Below, one piece after another: positions 7,720-15,983 of a DNA stretch of 64,000 bases; the first letter of the stretch is position 1, and every line of letters starts with the position of its first letter. Source of the DNA: an uncultured Rhodospirillales bacterium. GTDB lineage: Bacteria; Pseudomonadota; Alphaproteobacteria; ATCC43930; CGMCC-115725. The position numbers and the translations under genes were made by a program. Where the stretch lies: assembly GCA_903822185.1 (NCBI GenBank), contig CAIJOA010000011.1:310001-374000 (forward strand). Reading direction: 5' to 3'. Under the pieces are notes generated by a model. The model was not told the origin of the DNA and ran no database searches. It worked only from the letters and a program-made list of their open reading frames with translations.

Positions 7720-9132
7720 ATGAGTCTCGACCCGCTTCTTTTGTCCCGCCTGCAATTTTTCTGGGTAATCGCGTGGCATATCTTGATGCCGGCCTTCACC
7801 GTGGGCCTCGCCTCCTACATCGCGCTGCTCGAAACCCTGCATTTCACCACCAACCGAGCGGTCTATCTGCGCCTGTCGAATTTCTGGACGCGGCTCTTTG
7901 CCGTATGCTTCGGCATGGGCGTGGTCTCCGGCGTAATCATGCCGTTTCAGTTCGGCACTAATTGGAGCCGCTTCTCGGACGCGACCGCCAACGTGCTGTC
8001 GCCGCTGCTCGCCTATGAAGGCTTAACGGCGTTCTTCCTCGAAGCAGCGTTTCTCGGTGTGCTGTTGTTCGGACGGACGCTGGTGCCGCGCTGGGCGCAT
8101 CTGATCGCCGCCTGCATGGTTGCAATCGGCACCTTGTTCTCGACTTTCTGGATCATCGCGACGAACAGTTGGATGCAAACCCCCGCCGGTTACGAGATCA
8201 TCGACGGACGGTTCTTTCCGAAGGATTGGCTCGCCATCATCTTCACGCCGTCCTTCCCCTATCGTCTCGCCCATACCGTCACGGCATTTTATGTGACGAC
8301 CGGTTTCGTCGTGGTCGGCGTCGGCGCTTACTATCTTTGGCGCAAGCGTTTCGTCGAAGATGCGCGTGTCATGGTGTCGATGACCTTGTGGCTGCTGACA
8401 GTGCTGGTGCCGTTGCAGATCGTCCTTGGCGACATGCAGGGCCTCAACACCCGCGAATATCAGCCGGCGAAGCTCGCGGCGATCGAGGCGCGCTGGGATA
8501 CAGCTAGCCGCGTGCCCCTGACGCTGTTCGCCCTGCCCAACGAGACAACCGAGACGAACGATTTCGCGATTGAACTGCCTGACCTTGGCAGCCTGATCCT
8601 GACGCATGACCTCAATGGTACCGTCCAAGGCCTCAAGGACTTTCCGCGCGACCAGCGTCCACCCGTCGCGATCCCGTTCTTTGCCTTCCGCGTCATGGTC
8701 GGGATCGGGATGCTTATGTTGCTGTTGATCGCGGTCAGTTGGTGGCTACGCCTGCGCCGCCGGCTTTTCGATACGCGCTGGTTCCTGCTCGGTTGCACCG
8801 CCGCAACGCCGCTGGGCTTCCTCGCCGTGCTCGCGGGTTGGATCACTACCGAGGTCGGGCGGCAACCCTGGACCGTCTATGGCGTCATGCGCACCGCTGA
8901 ATCGGTGTCGCCATCCCTCACCGGTCGGGACGTGCTGATATCGCTGCTGGGATATGCCATCGTCTATCTGATCATGTTCCCGGCAGGTGGTGCTTTGCTT
9001 GCCCGTATCGTCAAACGCGGTCCCACCACCGAACAGCACGCGCCGGTCGAAGGCGGACGCGCGCGGGAAGCCGTGACTGCCACGCCGCAAGTGACCGAAA
9101 AGCCCCCTCTTGGTGCAGGGGGGCATTCATAA
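7720..9132 (+). CDS. cydA: Cytochrome bd-type quinol oxidase subunit I, CIO type
   Basis: This 470-residue membrane subunit carries the haems of the terminal quinol oxidase. His20 (FFWVIAWHILMP) should ligate the high-spin haem. The His in PYRLAHTVTAFYVTTG and the Met in FAFRVMVGIG match the haem b558 ligands. The quinol-binding segment GDMQGLNTREYQPAKLAAIE is present, but the Q-loop is short and the whole protein is about 50 residues shorter than E. coli CydA. That places it with the cyanide-insensitive (CioA) branch. Its stop overlaps the cydB start by one base (TAATG), so the two subunits are translationally coupled. Confidence 0.95.
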   Translation: MSLDPLLLSRLQFFWVIAWHILMPAFTVGLASYIALLETLHFTTNRAVYLRLSNFWTRLFAVCFGMGVVSGVIMPFQFGTNWSRFSDATANVLSPLLAYEGLTAFFLEAAFLGVLLFGRTLVPRWAHLIAACMVAIGTLFSTFWIIATNSWMQTPAGYEIIDGRFFPKDWLAIIFTPSFPYRLAHTVTAFYVTTGFVVVGVGAYYLWRKRFVEDARVMVSMTLWLLTVLVPLQIVLGDMQGLNTREYQPAKLAAIEARWDTASRVPLTLFALPNETTETNDFAIELPDLGSLILTHDLNGTVQGLKDFPRDQRPPVAIPFFAFRVMVGIGMLMLLLIAVSWWLRLRRRLFDTRWFLLGCTAATPLGFLAVLAGWITTEVGRQPWTVYGVMRTAESVSPSLTGRDVLISLLGYAIVYLIMFPAGGALLARIVKRGPTTEQHAPVEGGRAREAVTATPQVTEKPPLGAGGHS

Positions 9133-10133
9133 TGATCGATTTCGTACCGCTGTGGACGATCATCCTCGGCCTTGCCGTTTTCTTTTACGTGCTGCTGGAC
9201 GGCTTCGATCTTGGCGTCGGCATCCTCTATGGCTTCGCCGATCGGCGCGAGGCGCGCAATCTGATCATGAATTCGATTGCGCCGGTCTGGGACGGTAACG
9301 AGACCTGGCTCGTGCTCGGCGGTCTCGGACTACTCGCTGCGTTCCCGCTGGCCTTCGCCATCATCATGCCGGCGGTCTATTTTCCGATTCTGGTGATGCT
9401 GCTCGCGTTGGTATTTCGCGGCGTCTCGTTCGAGTTCCGCTTTCGCGATGCCGAACATCGGACCTTTTGGGATCACGGCTTCTGTTACGGATCGGCCGTC
9501 GCGACCTTCGCGCAAGGCATCGTCCTGGGCGCTTTCATCCAAGGCTTTCAGACCGACGGCCGGCATTTCACCGGCAGTTCGTTCGATTGCTTCACGCCGT
9601 TCTCGCTTCTGACCGGCGTTGCCCTCGTCTTTGGCTATGGCTTGCTTGGTGCGGGATGGCTGGTGGTGAAGACCGAAGGCACGTTGCAGGCATGGGCGCG
9701 CAACAAGGGTCGCTGGTGTCTTATCGGCGTTGTCATCGCCATCGGCACGGTCAGTCTTTGGACACCGGTTCTCGAAGCTCGCATCGCCCATCGCTGGTTC
9801 GACTGGCCGAACATTCTCTTCCTCTCGCCGGTGCCGGTCATCACCATCGGACTGGGCCTTTGGGAATGGCGCTCATTGAACAACAAATCGGAAGTCGCGC
9901 CTTTCATCGGCGCCATCCTGCTTTTTCTCATGTCCTATATCGGCATCGCGATCAGCCTGTGGCCGATGATCGTGCCCTATCAATTCACCCTGTGGGAGGC
10001 ATCATCGTCGCCCAGCACCCAGGCATTCCTGGCCGTCGGCACGCTGTTCTTGCTGCCGGTGATCCTGATGTATAGCGCCTGGTCCTATTGGGTCTTCCGC
10101 GGCAAGGTGCGCGCGGATATCGGTTATCACTAA
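9132..10133 (+). CDS. cydB: Cytochrome bd-type quinol oxidase subunit II
   Basis: This 333-residue protein has eight or nine hydrophobic segments and the conserved start FYVLLDGFDLGVGILYG. The segment NSIAPVWDGNETWLVLGG follows, and both are diagnostic for CydB/CioB. It forms the oxidase heterodimer with CydA in the inner membrane, reducing oxygen with electrons from quinol. Translation starts inside the cydA stop codon. No cydX-like micro-ORF and no cydDC genes were seen here. The gene converges with asnB, with only 10 bases between the stop codons. Confidence 0.95.
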   Translation: MIDFVPLWTIILGLAVFFYVLLDGFDLGVGILYGFADRREARNLIMNSIAPVWDGNETWLVLGGLGLLAAFPLAFAIIMPAVYFPILVMLLALVFRGVSFEFRFRDAEHRTFWDHGFCYGSAVATFAQGIVLGAFIQGFQTDGRHFTGSSFDCFTPFSLLTGVALVFGYGLLGAGWLVVKTEGTLQAWARNKGRWCLIGVVIAIGTVSLWTPVLEARIAHRWFDWPNILFLSPVPVITIGLGLWEWRSLNNKSEVAPFIGAILLFLMSYIGIAISLWPMIVPYQFTLWEASSSPSTQAFLAVGTLFLLPVILMYSAWSYWVFRGKVRADIGYH

Positions 10134-10143
10134 CCTGACGGCG

Positions 10144-11907
10144 TTAACGCGCCAACGCAGCGAAGACGTCCGGGGCCGGTGGCAGGTTCTGAATATGATC
10201 GCGATGCCAGAGCGCATAGAACAATAACGTCCAGGCCGCGAAACCCTGGCGCTTCTCGCCGGCGGTCAGAAACAGCTTCTCGACCATATTCGGCAGGCAG
10301 ATTTCGCGTACGCCCGGTTGCGCCGCGACCAACGGGCCGAGTTGCGCGCCGCGTTTCGCGATCCATTCGCCGACCGGCACGGTGAAGCCGCGTTTTTTCG
10401 ACATCGGTTCGACCGCGCGCGATTGACCGGCGAGCCAACTCCGCAAGAGATATTTGCCGAGGCTGCGTTTAACGCGCAACTCGTCGGGCAAGCTGAAAGC
10501 GAAGGCCGCGACGGCAGGATCGAGGAACGGCGTGCGGCCTTCAACGCCATGCGCCATGAGGCAACGGTCCAGCTTGGTCAGCAAATCGTTCGGCAACCAG
10601 TCTTCGCAATCGGTTGCCTGGGCAATCTGAAGACGCGAGCGGTCATCGCGCTGCGCATGAAGTTCCGACATGGCGATACCATCACGCCAGCCCGCGAGAT
10701 CGCCGCGCAGCAAACCGAGTTTGTCGAGATTGCCGCGCGCGCGCAGCAGCTTGCCGCCAGCCCACCACGGCCGTGCCACGCTGCGATAGCGGCCATAGCC
10801 GGCGAACAATTCGTCACCGCCCTCACCCGAGAGAATGACTTTGAGCCCGGCCTCGTGCGCCGTGGCCGCGAGCTTGTACGTCGGCAGGATCGCGTAATCG
10901 GCGGCGGGGTCGTCCATCACATGGGCGATCGCCGGCAGCAAGGTCCAGAAATCGCTTTCGCGGAATTCGATCTCGACATGTTCGGCACGGAATTCAGCGG
11001 CAATCGCGCGTGCCGCCGCGCGCTCGTCATGCGCCTCGGTATTGGAGAAGCCGATCGTAAAAGCCTGCACCGGGCGCTCGTTGAGCCTCGCCATCATCGC
11101 GAGGACCGACGCTGAATCGATACCGCCCGACAGGAACATGCCATAGGGCACATCGGCGCGCTGATGCAGCATGACGCTTTCGGCAAAGACGCGGTCGAAT
11201 TCGGCCATCGCGTCTTCTTCGCTGATCGCGACTGTGGGCTTGGACGACAGGGCATCGAGACGACGGCGCTCGACGATGCGACCCTTGGTGACGACAATCG
11301 TCTCACCCGGCAGCACGCGGCGAATACCGGCGAAGATCGTGTCGCGCCCGGTAGTGAATTGCAGTTGGAGCAACTCGTTGCGCGACTGCCGCACCAATTC
11401 CACCGGCACCACGCCGCCATGGATCAATGCCTGCGCCTCAGAGGCGAAAGCGAAGCCTTGCGCGGTTTCGGCATAGTACAGCGGCTTGATGCCGAAGGGA
11501 TCGCGGGTCAGAACAAGCCGACCTGCGGCAGGGTCGTGCAACGCAATCGCATACATGCCGCGCAAATGACGCGGAAAATCGAGCCCGAACTTGCGATAGA
11601 GATGCAGCGGCAGTTCGCAATCCGACCCGGTGGCGAATTGCGCCTGCGGCACCTCGGCATGAAGTTCACGGTAATTATAAATCTCGCCGTTCGCCATCAG
11701 CGCCGCGCCGCCGGGCTCGTACAAAGGCTGATCGCCGTTGGCGAGATCGATGATCGCAAGCCGTGTCTGCACCATGCCGACATCGGCGGTGCGGTAATGA
11801 CCGTTGCCGTCGGGGCCACGATGGGCCAGCGCCTTCTCCATGCCCTGCAGATAGGACAGTGCCGGCGCTTCGCCGTTGAGCGTCATCATGCCGGCGATGC
11901 CGCACAT
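10144..11907 (-). CDS. asnB: Asparagine synthase (glutamine-hydrolysing), AsnB family
   Basis: This 587-residue enzyme starts MCGIAGMM, so Cys2 is the N-terminal glutaminase nucleophile after Met removal. The synthetase half has the ATP pyrophosphatase loop SGGIDSAS and ILSGEGGDELFAGYGRY. The family makes asparagine from aspartate, ATP and glutamine. Family members inside polysaccharide clusters instead amidate sugar carboxylates or other acids. Its ATG overlaps the stop of the upstream glycosyltransferase by one base (TGATG at 11907), making it the fourth gene of a glycan operon. A role in modifying an LPS or capsule residue is thus plausible but inferred. Confidence 0.92.
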   Translation of the reverse strand: MCGIAGMMTLNGEAPALSYLQGMEKALAHRGPDGNGHYRTADVGMVQTRLAIIDLANGDQPLYEPGGAALMANGEIYNYRELHAEVPQAQFATGSDCELPLHLYRKFGLDFPRHLRGMYAIALHDPAAGRLVLTRDPFGIKPLYYAETAQGFAFASEAQALIHGGVVPVELVRQSRNELLQLQFTTGRDTIFAGIRRVLPGETIVVTKGRIVERRRLDALSSKPTVAISEEDAMAEFDRVFAESVMLHQRADVPYGMFLSGGIDSASVLAMMARLNERPVQAFTIGFSNTEAHDERAAARAIAAEFRAEHVEIEFRESDFWTLLPAIAHVMDDPAADYAILPTYKLAATAHEAGLKVILSGEGGDELFAGYGRYRSVARPWWAGGKLLRARGNLDKLGLLRGDLAGWRDGIAMSELHAQRDDRSRLQIAQATDCEDWLPNDLLTKLDRCLMAHGVEGRTPFLDPAVAAFAFSLPDELRVKRSLGKYLLRSWLAGQSRAVEPMSKKRGFTVPVGEWIAKRGAQLGPLVAAQPGVREICLPNMVEKLFLTAGEKRQGFAAWTLLFYALWHRDHIQNLPPAPDVFAALAR

Positions 11908-12932
11908 CAGCCGGCAACCTTGCGGAAGAAGTCGCGATAATCATCGACGACGCGTTTCTCACTAAAGCGCGCCATGAAGGCCTCATGGCCTTGCTGCGCG
12001 AGATCGGCGGCGAAATTACCCTCATCAGCAATACGCTTCATCGCCGTCGCCAGGGCCGGCGCGTCGCCGACATCGACCAGCAATCCCGTCTTGCGGTTTT
12101 CGATCAGTTCGGCCGGACCGCTGGTTTTTGCGGCCACCACCGGCACCGATGCCGCCCAGGCCTCGAGGATAGTATTACCGAGTGGTTCGACGCGCGCCGC
12201 CGAGACCAGCATATCAGCGGCCCCCAGCAATGCCGCGGAATCTTGTCGCCAGCCGAGAAAGCGCACGCGATCGGCAATGCCGAGAACCCGCGCCTGCTGT
12301 TTCAGCGTCGGCCCCAATTCACCATCGCCGGCGAGCCACAGATACAGCCCCGGCACACGCGAAACGGCATCGAGCAAAACATCAAAAGACTTATGCGGAT
12401 GCAACCGCCCCATCGCCAAGGCGAGCGGCGCGTCCTCGGGCGTATCGAGGCTGGCGCGCGACACCGGCGGCATCGGCGTGACATCGGGAAAATTCGGCAG
12501 ATAGTGCGCCCGATGCTGCGGCCAGCCCTGGCGCATCATCCAGGCGACGAGGCCGCGCGTATTGCCGACCAGATGCTTGCAGTTCCGATAATGGCGCAAG
12601 TCGTAATATCCTCCGAGCCGCGCAACATGCACGAAATCGCCCTTAGGACATAGCTGAGTCGCGCGGCTCATCCAAGTCAGGACGAGCTGCGGCTTTTCGG
12701 CCTTGATGATCCGTTTGAGGCGCGGCTTGGTGAGGAAATCGAGCGCCCCGCCAAAACCAAGCTCGATCGGCTCGATACCGCCGGTGCGCAAACGCGCGGC
12801 GCGTTCAGCATCGCGGCGGATCACGACCGTTTGGGTATCCTTGGTCTTACCGAGCGCAATCGCCAGCCGCTCGAAGAAGGCCTCGGCGCCACCATGATGC
12901 GCGCCGCCCATGGCTTGAAGAAACCGCGTCAT
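11907..12932 (-). CDS. Glycosyltransferase family 4 protein
   Basis: The ATG at 12932 overlaps the upstream stop as ATGA, and this fixes the start; an upstream in-frame codon at 13019 lies inside the neighbour. The 341-residue product begins MTRFLQAMGGAHHGGAEAFF, with the N-terminal Gly-Gly-Ala-Glu donor-side loop of GT4 enzymes. It continues with ALAMGRLHPHKSFDVLLDAV and the E-x7-E-like region VEPLGNTILEAWAASVPVVA. It should transfer a sugar from a nucleotide donor in the cytoplasm during LPS core or other glycan assembly. The acceptor and sugar cannot be told. Confidence 0.9.
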   Translation of the reverse strand: MTRFLQAMGGAHHGGAEAFFERLAIALGKTKDTQTVVIRRDAERAARLRTGGIEPIELGFGGALDFLTKPRLKRIIKAEKPQLVLTWMSRATQLCPKGDFVHVARLGGYYDLRHYRNCKHLVGNTRGLVAWMMRQGWPQHRAHYLPNFPDVTPMPPVSRASLDTPEDAPLALAMGRLHPHKSFDVLLDAVSRVPGLYLWLAGDGELGPTLKQQARVLGIADRVRFLGWRQDSAALLGAADMLVSAARVEPLGNTILEAWAASVPVVAAKTSGPAELIENRKTGLLVDVGDAPALATAMKRIADEGNFAADLAQQGHEAFMARFSEKRVVDDYRDFFRKVAG

Positions 12933-13963
12933 GCCATCAACGCCTCGAAATGCTGCGCGACCTCTTCGGAACTCAAACCGCGTTGCAGCCGCAACGCCGC
13001 TTCGTGCTGATTGCGCCATAACGCGTCATCGCTCAACAGCGCGATCGCGTGACGGGCGAACGAAGCGTCATCGTTGGCGACGAAACCCGTGACACCATCT
13101 TGGACGCGTTCCGGCAACGATCCCAACGCCTGCACCACCGCCGGCACGCCGAGCGCCTGCGCCTCGGCAACGGCGAGGCAAAAAGTTTCGCCGAGATCGC
13201 CGCGATAAAGCATGACACGCGATTGCGCCAACGCCTCGATCAATGCACCACGCGGCAGCGGCGCGAAACGGCGCACGCCTTTGGCGGCAAGCTCATCGGC
13301 ATGGGCGAGCACAGCCCGCATCGCCTCACCTTTGCGATCGCCGACCGCACCATAGACGCCGGGACCGCAATAAAGATGCAGCTCAGCTTGCGGCAATGCC
13401 GGATGGATGCGTTGTTCCCACAGATCGAGCAGCCAATCGAGACCGCGCAGTGGGTTCGACGAGAAGATCGCGCGCGGCGGTGGCGCTTCGGTGTGCGCCG
13501 TTGCGTGTCGAAACTCATCGGGCATCGCATAAGGGATCGAGACGCGCCCGCCACTGGGCATCCAGCGCGGCACGGTTGAAGCGTGATAGCGTCCGGTGGT
13601 GACGATGATGGGACGATGCCGCCATAGCTCGCGCACATACCGCCATTTGCGCAGATAGGTGCCGGGATTGTGCAGCCAGAACAGGCGGCGGCGCGCGGTC
13701 GGGATCAGACCGATCAGGCGATGGCCGCGATTGGCGATATAAAGATCGCAGGCATCCGGCAGACCACCATCCAACGGCGCCCAATCGACACCGTTATGCG
13801 TTAGCGGCGCGGCGCAGCGATTGCGCACCATCACGCGATGGCCGCGCGCGGCCAATGCCTCGGCAACGGTGAGAAAGGCTGCCTCGGCGCCGCCCAAAGG
13901 CGAGCGTTCGGGCGTCGTGCCGTCGAAGGCAATGCCGTCATCGGTCATCACCACCACCGCCAT
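12929..13963 (-). CDS. Glycosyltransferase family 4 protein
   Basis: The ATG at 13963 lies in a TAATG overlap with the heptosyltransferase stop, which fixes the start. The 344-residue protein begins AVVVMTDDGIAFDGTTPERS and then has PLGGAEAAFLTVAEALAARG, the GT-B donor-site loop. The C-terminal half contains an E-x7-E motif in GETFCLAVAEAQALGVPAVV. It is probably a cytoplasmic GT-B sugar transferase working with the neighbouring enzymes on the same glycan. It shares only the fold pattern with the next gene, so they likely add different sugars. Confidence 0.88.
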   Translation of the reverse strand: MAVVVMTDDGIAFDGTTPERSPLGGAEAAFLTVAEALAARGHRVMVRNRCAAPLTHNGVDWAPLDGGLPDACDLYIANRGHRLIGLIPTARRRLFWLHNPGTYLRKWRYVRELWRHRPIIVTTGRYHASTVPRWMPSGGRVSIPYAMPDEFRHATAHTEAPPPRAIFSSNPLRGLDWLLDLWEQRIHPALPQAELHLYCGPGVYGAVGDRKGEAMRAVLAHADELAAKGVRRFAPLPRGALIEALAQSRVMLYRGDLGETFCLAVAEAQALGVPAVVQALGSLPERVQDGVTGFVANDDASFARHAIALLSDDALWRNQHEAALRLQRGLSSEEVAQHFEALMA

Positions 13964-14922
13964 TACGCGGCCTTGCCGGCAACGCGCGCCCACAGATCGC
14001 GCACGCCTTGCTCGACCATATCGACGCTGAGACTGTCCATCAACGTATCGGTGGTCAGGCGGTCGAAATCCGGCGGGATCAGATCGCGATGCGCGATGGC
14101 CGTCGCGACTACGGCGGTATGCGGCCCCCACGGCGCGTATTGATCGATTGGGCTGGGGCCGAAGAGGCCGAGCGTCGGCGTCCTCGCCGCCGCAGCGAGA
14201 TGCATCAAGCCGGTATCGTTGCCGACGAACAAGGCGCAGCGGCGAATGACCGCCGCCACCGTCAGCAGATCGATCTTGCCGACAAGATCAAGCCGTTGCG
14301 ATTCCGGCAGGGCTTCGATCAACGGCATCGCCTGCGGCCGTTCATGCGCGGCAGCAAGGACGGCAACACGCGCGCCGGGAAACAGTCCGCTCGGTGCCGT
14401 CAGCCGCAACGCCAGTTCGGCGAAACGCTCGCCGCGCCATTCCTTGCCACGCCAGTTGGCGGCAGGACCGATGGCAAGAACGGGTCCGCCGGGCGGCACC
14501 ATGCGCGCGGCTTCGGCCTCGCGATGCAGGGCAATCCACAGCTTGGGCGCAGCCGGCGGATCAAGATTCAAAATGCGCGACAACTGCCGCACACGATGCT
14601 CGCCGACTTGGCGTTTCTCGGCGACGTGACGTTCGCGCGTCCAGAGGAGATAGGCGATCGCCGAGGCGCGCAGATCGACCACGATGTCCCAGCGTCGTCC
14701 GACCACCGCGCGATACAGGTCGAGCCAATGCAGCGACCATTTACGTTTGCGGAAGCCGATGAGTTGTTCGAGACCCGGCACGTCTTCGAACAGCGAAATC
14801 GCATCCGCGCCCGCGGCGATGGTGATGCGCGCGGCCGGAAACCGTTCAATGAGATGCGAAAGCAGCCCGGTCGAGAGCACGGCGTCCCCGACTCGCGTCG
14901 CCGTGACGAAGAGAATCCTCAT
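13963..14922 (-). CDS. ADP-heptose:LPS heptosyltransferase family (GT9)
   Basis: The start is the ATG at 14922 (MRILFVTATRVGDAVLSTGL), with GAGGG just before it. Extension to 15081 would run through the palindromic repeat at 15010-15074 and is rejected. The 319-residue GT-B protein has the family segments GPAANWRGKEWRGERFAELA and FVGNDTGLMHLAAAARTPTL, the latter near the ADP-heptose site. WaaC/WaaF/RfaQ-type enzymes add heptose to the inner LPS core. It is the first gene of the four-gene operon that ends with asnB. Assignment to a particular heptosyltransferase is not possible. Confidence 0.9.
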   Translation of the reverse strand: MRILFVTATRVGDAVLSTGLLSHLIERFPAARITIAAGADAISLFEDVPGLEQLIGFRKRKWSLHWLDLYRAVVGRRWDIVVDLRASAIAYLLWTRERHVAEKRQVGEHRVRQLSRILNLDPPAAPKLWIALHREAEAARMVPPGGPVLAIGPAANWRGKEWRGERFAELALRLTAPSGLFPGARVAVLAAAHERPQAMPLIEALPESQRLDLVGKIDLLTVAAVIRRCALFVGNDTGLMHLAAAARTPTLGLFGPSPIDQYAPWGPHTAVVATAIAHRDLIPPDFDRLTTDTLMDSLSVDMVEQGVRDLWARVAGKAA

Positions 14923-15009
14923 GCCCTCGGGGTATAGGGGGTCGCGGCGGCGCTTGCCAAGCCTCCGCCCCATCCCTAACTCTAGGCGGGGCCTGCGATT
15001 TCCGCCGGC

Positions 15010-15074
15010 CCCCTTACCCCAGCCCTCTCCCCGGCGGGGAGAGGGAGGGACCCGCTTCAGCGGGAGGGTGAGGG
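15010..15074. repeat. Palindromic dispersed-repeat-like element, copy 1
   Basis: A perfect inverted repeat with arms 15023-15033 and 15035-15045 (CCCTCTCCCCG) is followed by CCCGCTTCAGCGGG (15051-15064). It is flanked by CCCCTTACCC (15010-15019) and GGGTGAGGGG (15065-15074), which nearly pair with each other. The element fills the gap between the divergent heptosyltransferase and ygfZ genes. A related element lies at 57383-57537. Confidence 0.7.
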
Positions 15075-15084
15075 GATTCAAACC

Positions 15085-15978
15085 ATGCCCTCGAAGGGTT
15101 CATATACCGATCTATCAGCGCGTGGCGTCCTTGAAATTGCCGGTGCGGATCGGGTCGCCTTTCTGCAGGGGCTGGTGTCGAACGACGTCGCCAAGGTCAC
15201 GCCGACCCAAGCCATCCACGCCGCCCTGCTGACGGCACAGGGACGGTATCTGTTCGATTTCTTCATCGTCGGTTTGGGCGATGCGCTCTATCTCGACACC
15301 GAGGCCGCGCGCTTGCCCGACCTGCAGAAGAAGCTGTCGATGTACAAGCTGCGGTCGAAGGTCACGATCGCCGATGCGTCGTCGCGTTTCATCGTCGTGG
15401 TGGGATTTGGCGGCGCCGAGGAAACCGCCGGCGCGGTCAAGCCTTTTGCCGGCGGCGTCGTTTATGGCGATCCGCGCCTTGCCGCGATGGGCGTGCGGTT
15501 TCTTCTGCCCCGCGAGACCGGCCTCGATGCCATCGCCCAGGCCGGCTTCACCGCTGCCGACGAAGCCGCTTACGACTTGCATCGCCTGACATTGGGAGTC
15601 CCCGACGGCAGCCGCGATCTGCCGGTCGAGAAGGCCTTGCTGCTCGAATCCGGCTTCGACGAGCTCAACGGCATCGATTGGAAAAAAGGCTGCTACATGG
15701 GTCAGGAATTGACCGCGCGCACGAAGTACCGCGCCTTGATCAAAAAACGCCTGATGCCCGTCACCATCGAAGGCCCATTACCAGCGCCCGGAACGCCGGT
15801 GACGCTGGATGGTGCCGAGGCCGGCGAGATTCATTCCGGCCGCGATAATCGCGCCCTCGCCTTGTTGCGTTTGGATGCGGTCGAAGCCGCTGAGAAGGGT
15901 GCTGCCCTGTTGGCAGGATCGGCGAAAATATTCGCGAAAAAGCCGGACTGGGCGACGTTTCCGCCGCCCGCCGCCTGA
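15085..15978 (+). CDS. ygfZ: Folate-binding protein YgfZ (GcvT-like)
   Basis: This 297-residue protein has the YgfZ signature KGCYMGQELTARTKYR with the conserved Cys, at about residues 199-214. In the GcvT fold, YgfZ binds tetrahydrofolate and supports synthesis or repair of certain iron-sulfur enzymes, such as MiaB, in the cytoplasm. An N-terminal LEIAGADRVAFLQGLVSNDV also matches the family. It stands alone, with a palindromic repeat upstream and ppdK convergent six bases downstream. Confidence 0.93.
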   Translation: MPSKGSYTDLSARGVLEIAGADRVAFLQGLVSNDVAKVTPTQAIHAALLTAQGRYLFDFFIVGLGDALYLDTEAARLPDLQKKLSMYKLRSKVTIADASSRFIVVVGFGGAEETAGAVKPFAGGVVYGDPRLAAMGVRFLLPRETGLDAIAQAGFTAADEAAYDLHRLTLGVPDGSRDLPVEKALLLESGFDELNGIDWKKGCYMGQELTARTKYRALIKKRLMPVTIEGPLPAPGTPVTLDGAEAGEIHSGRDNRALALLRLDAVEAAEKGAALLAGSAKIFAKKPDWATFPPPAA

Positions 15979-15983
15979 GGTTC

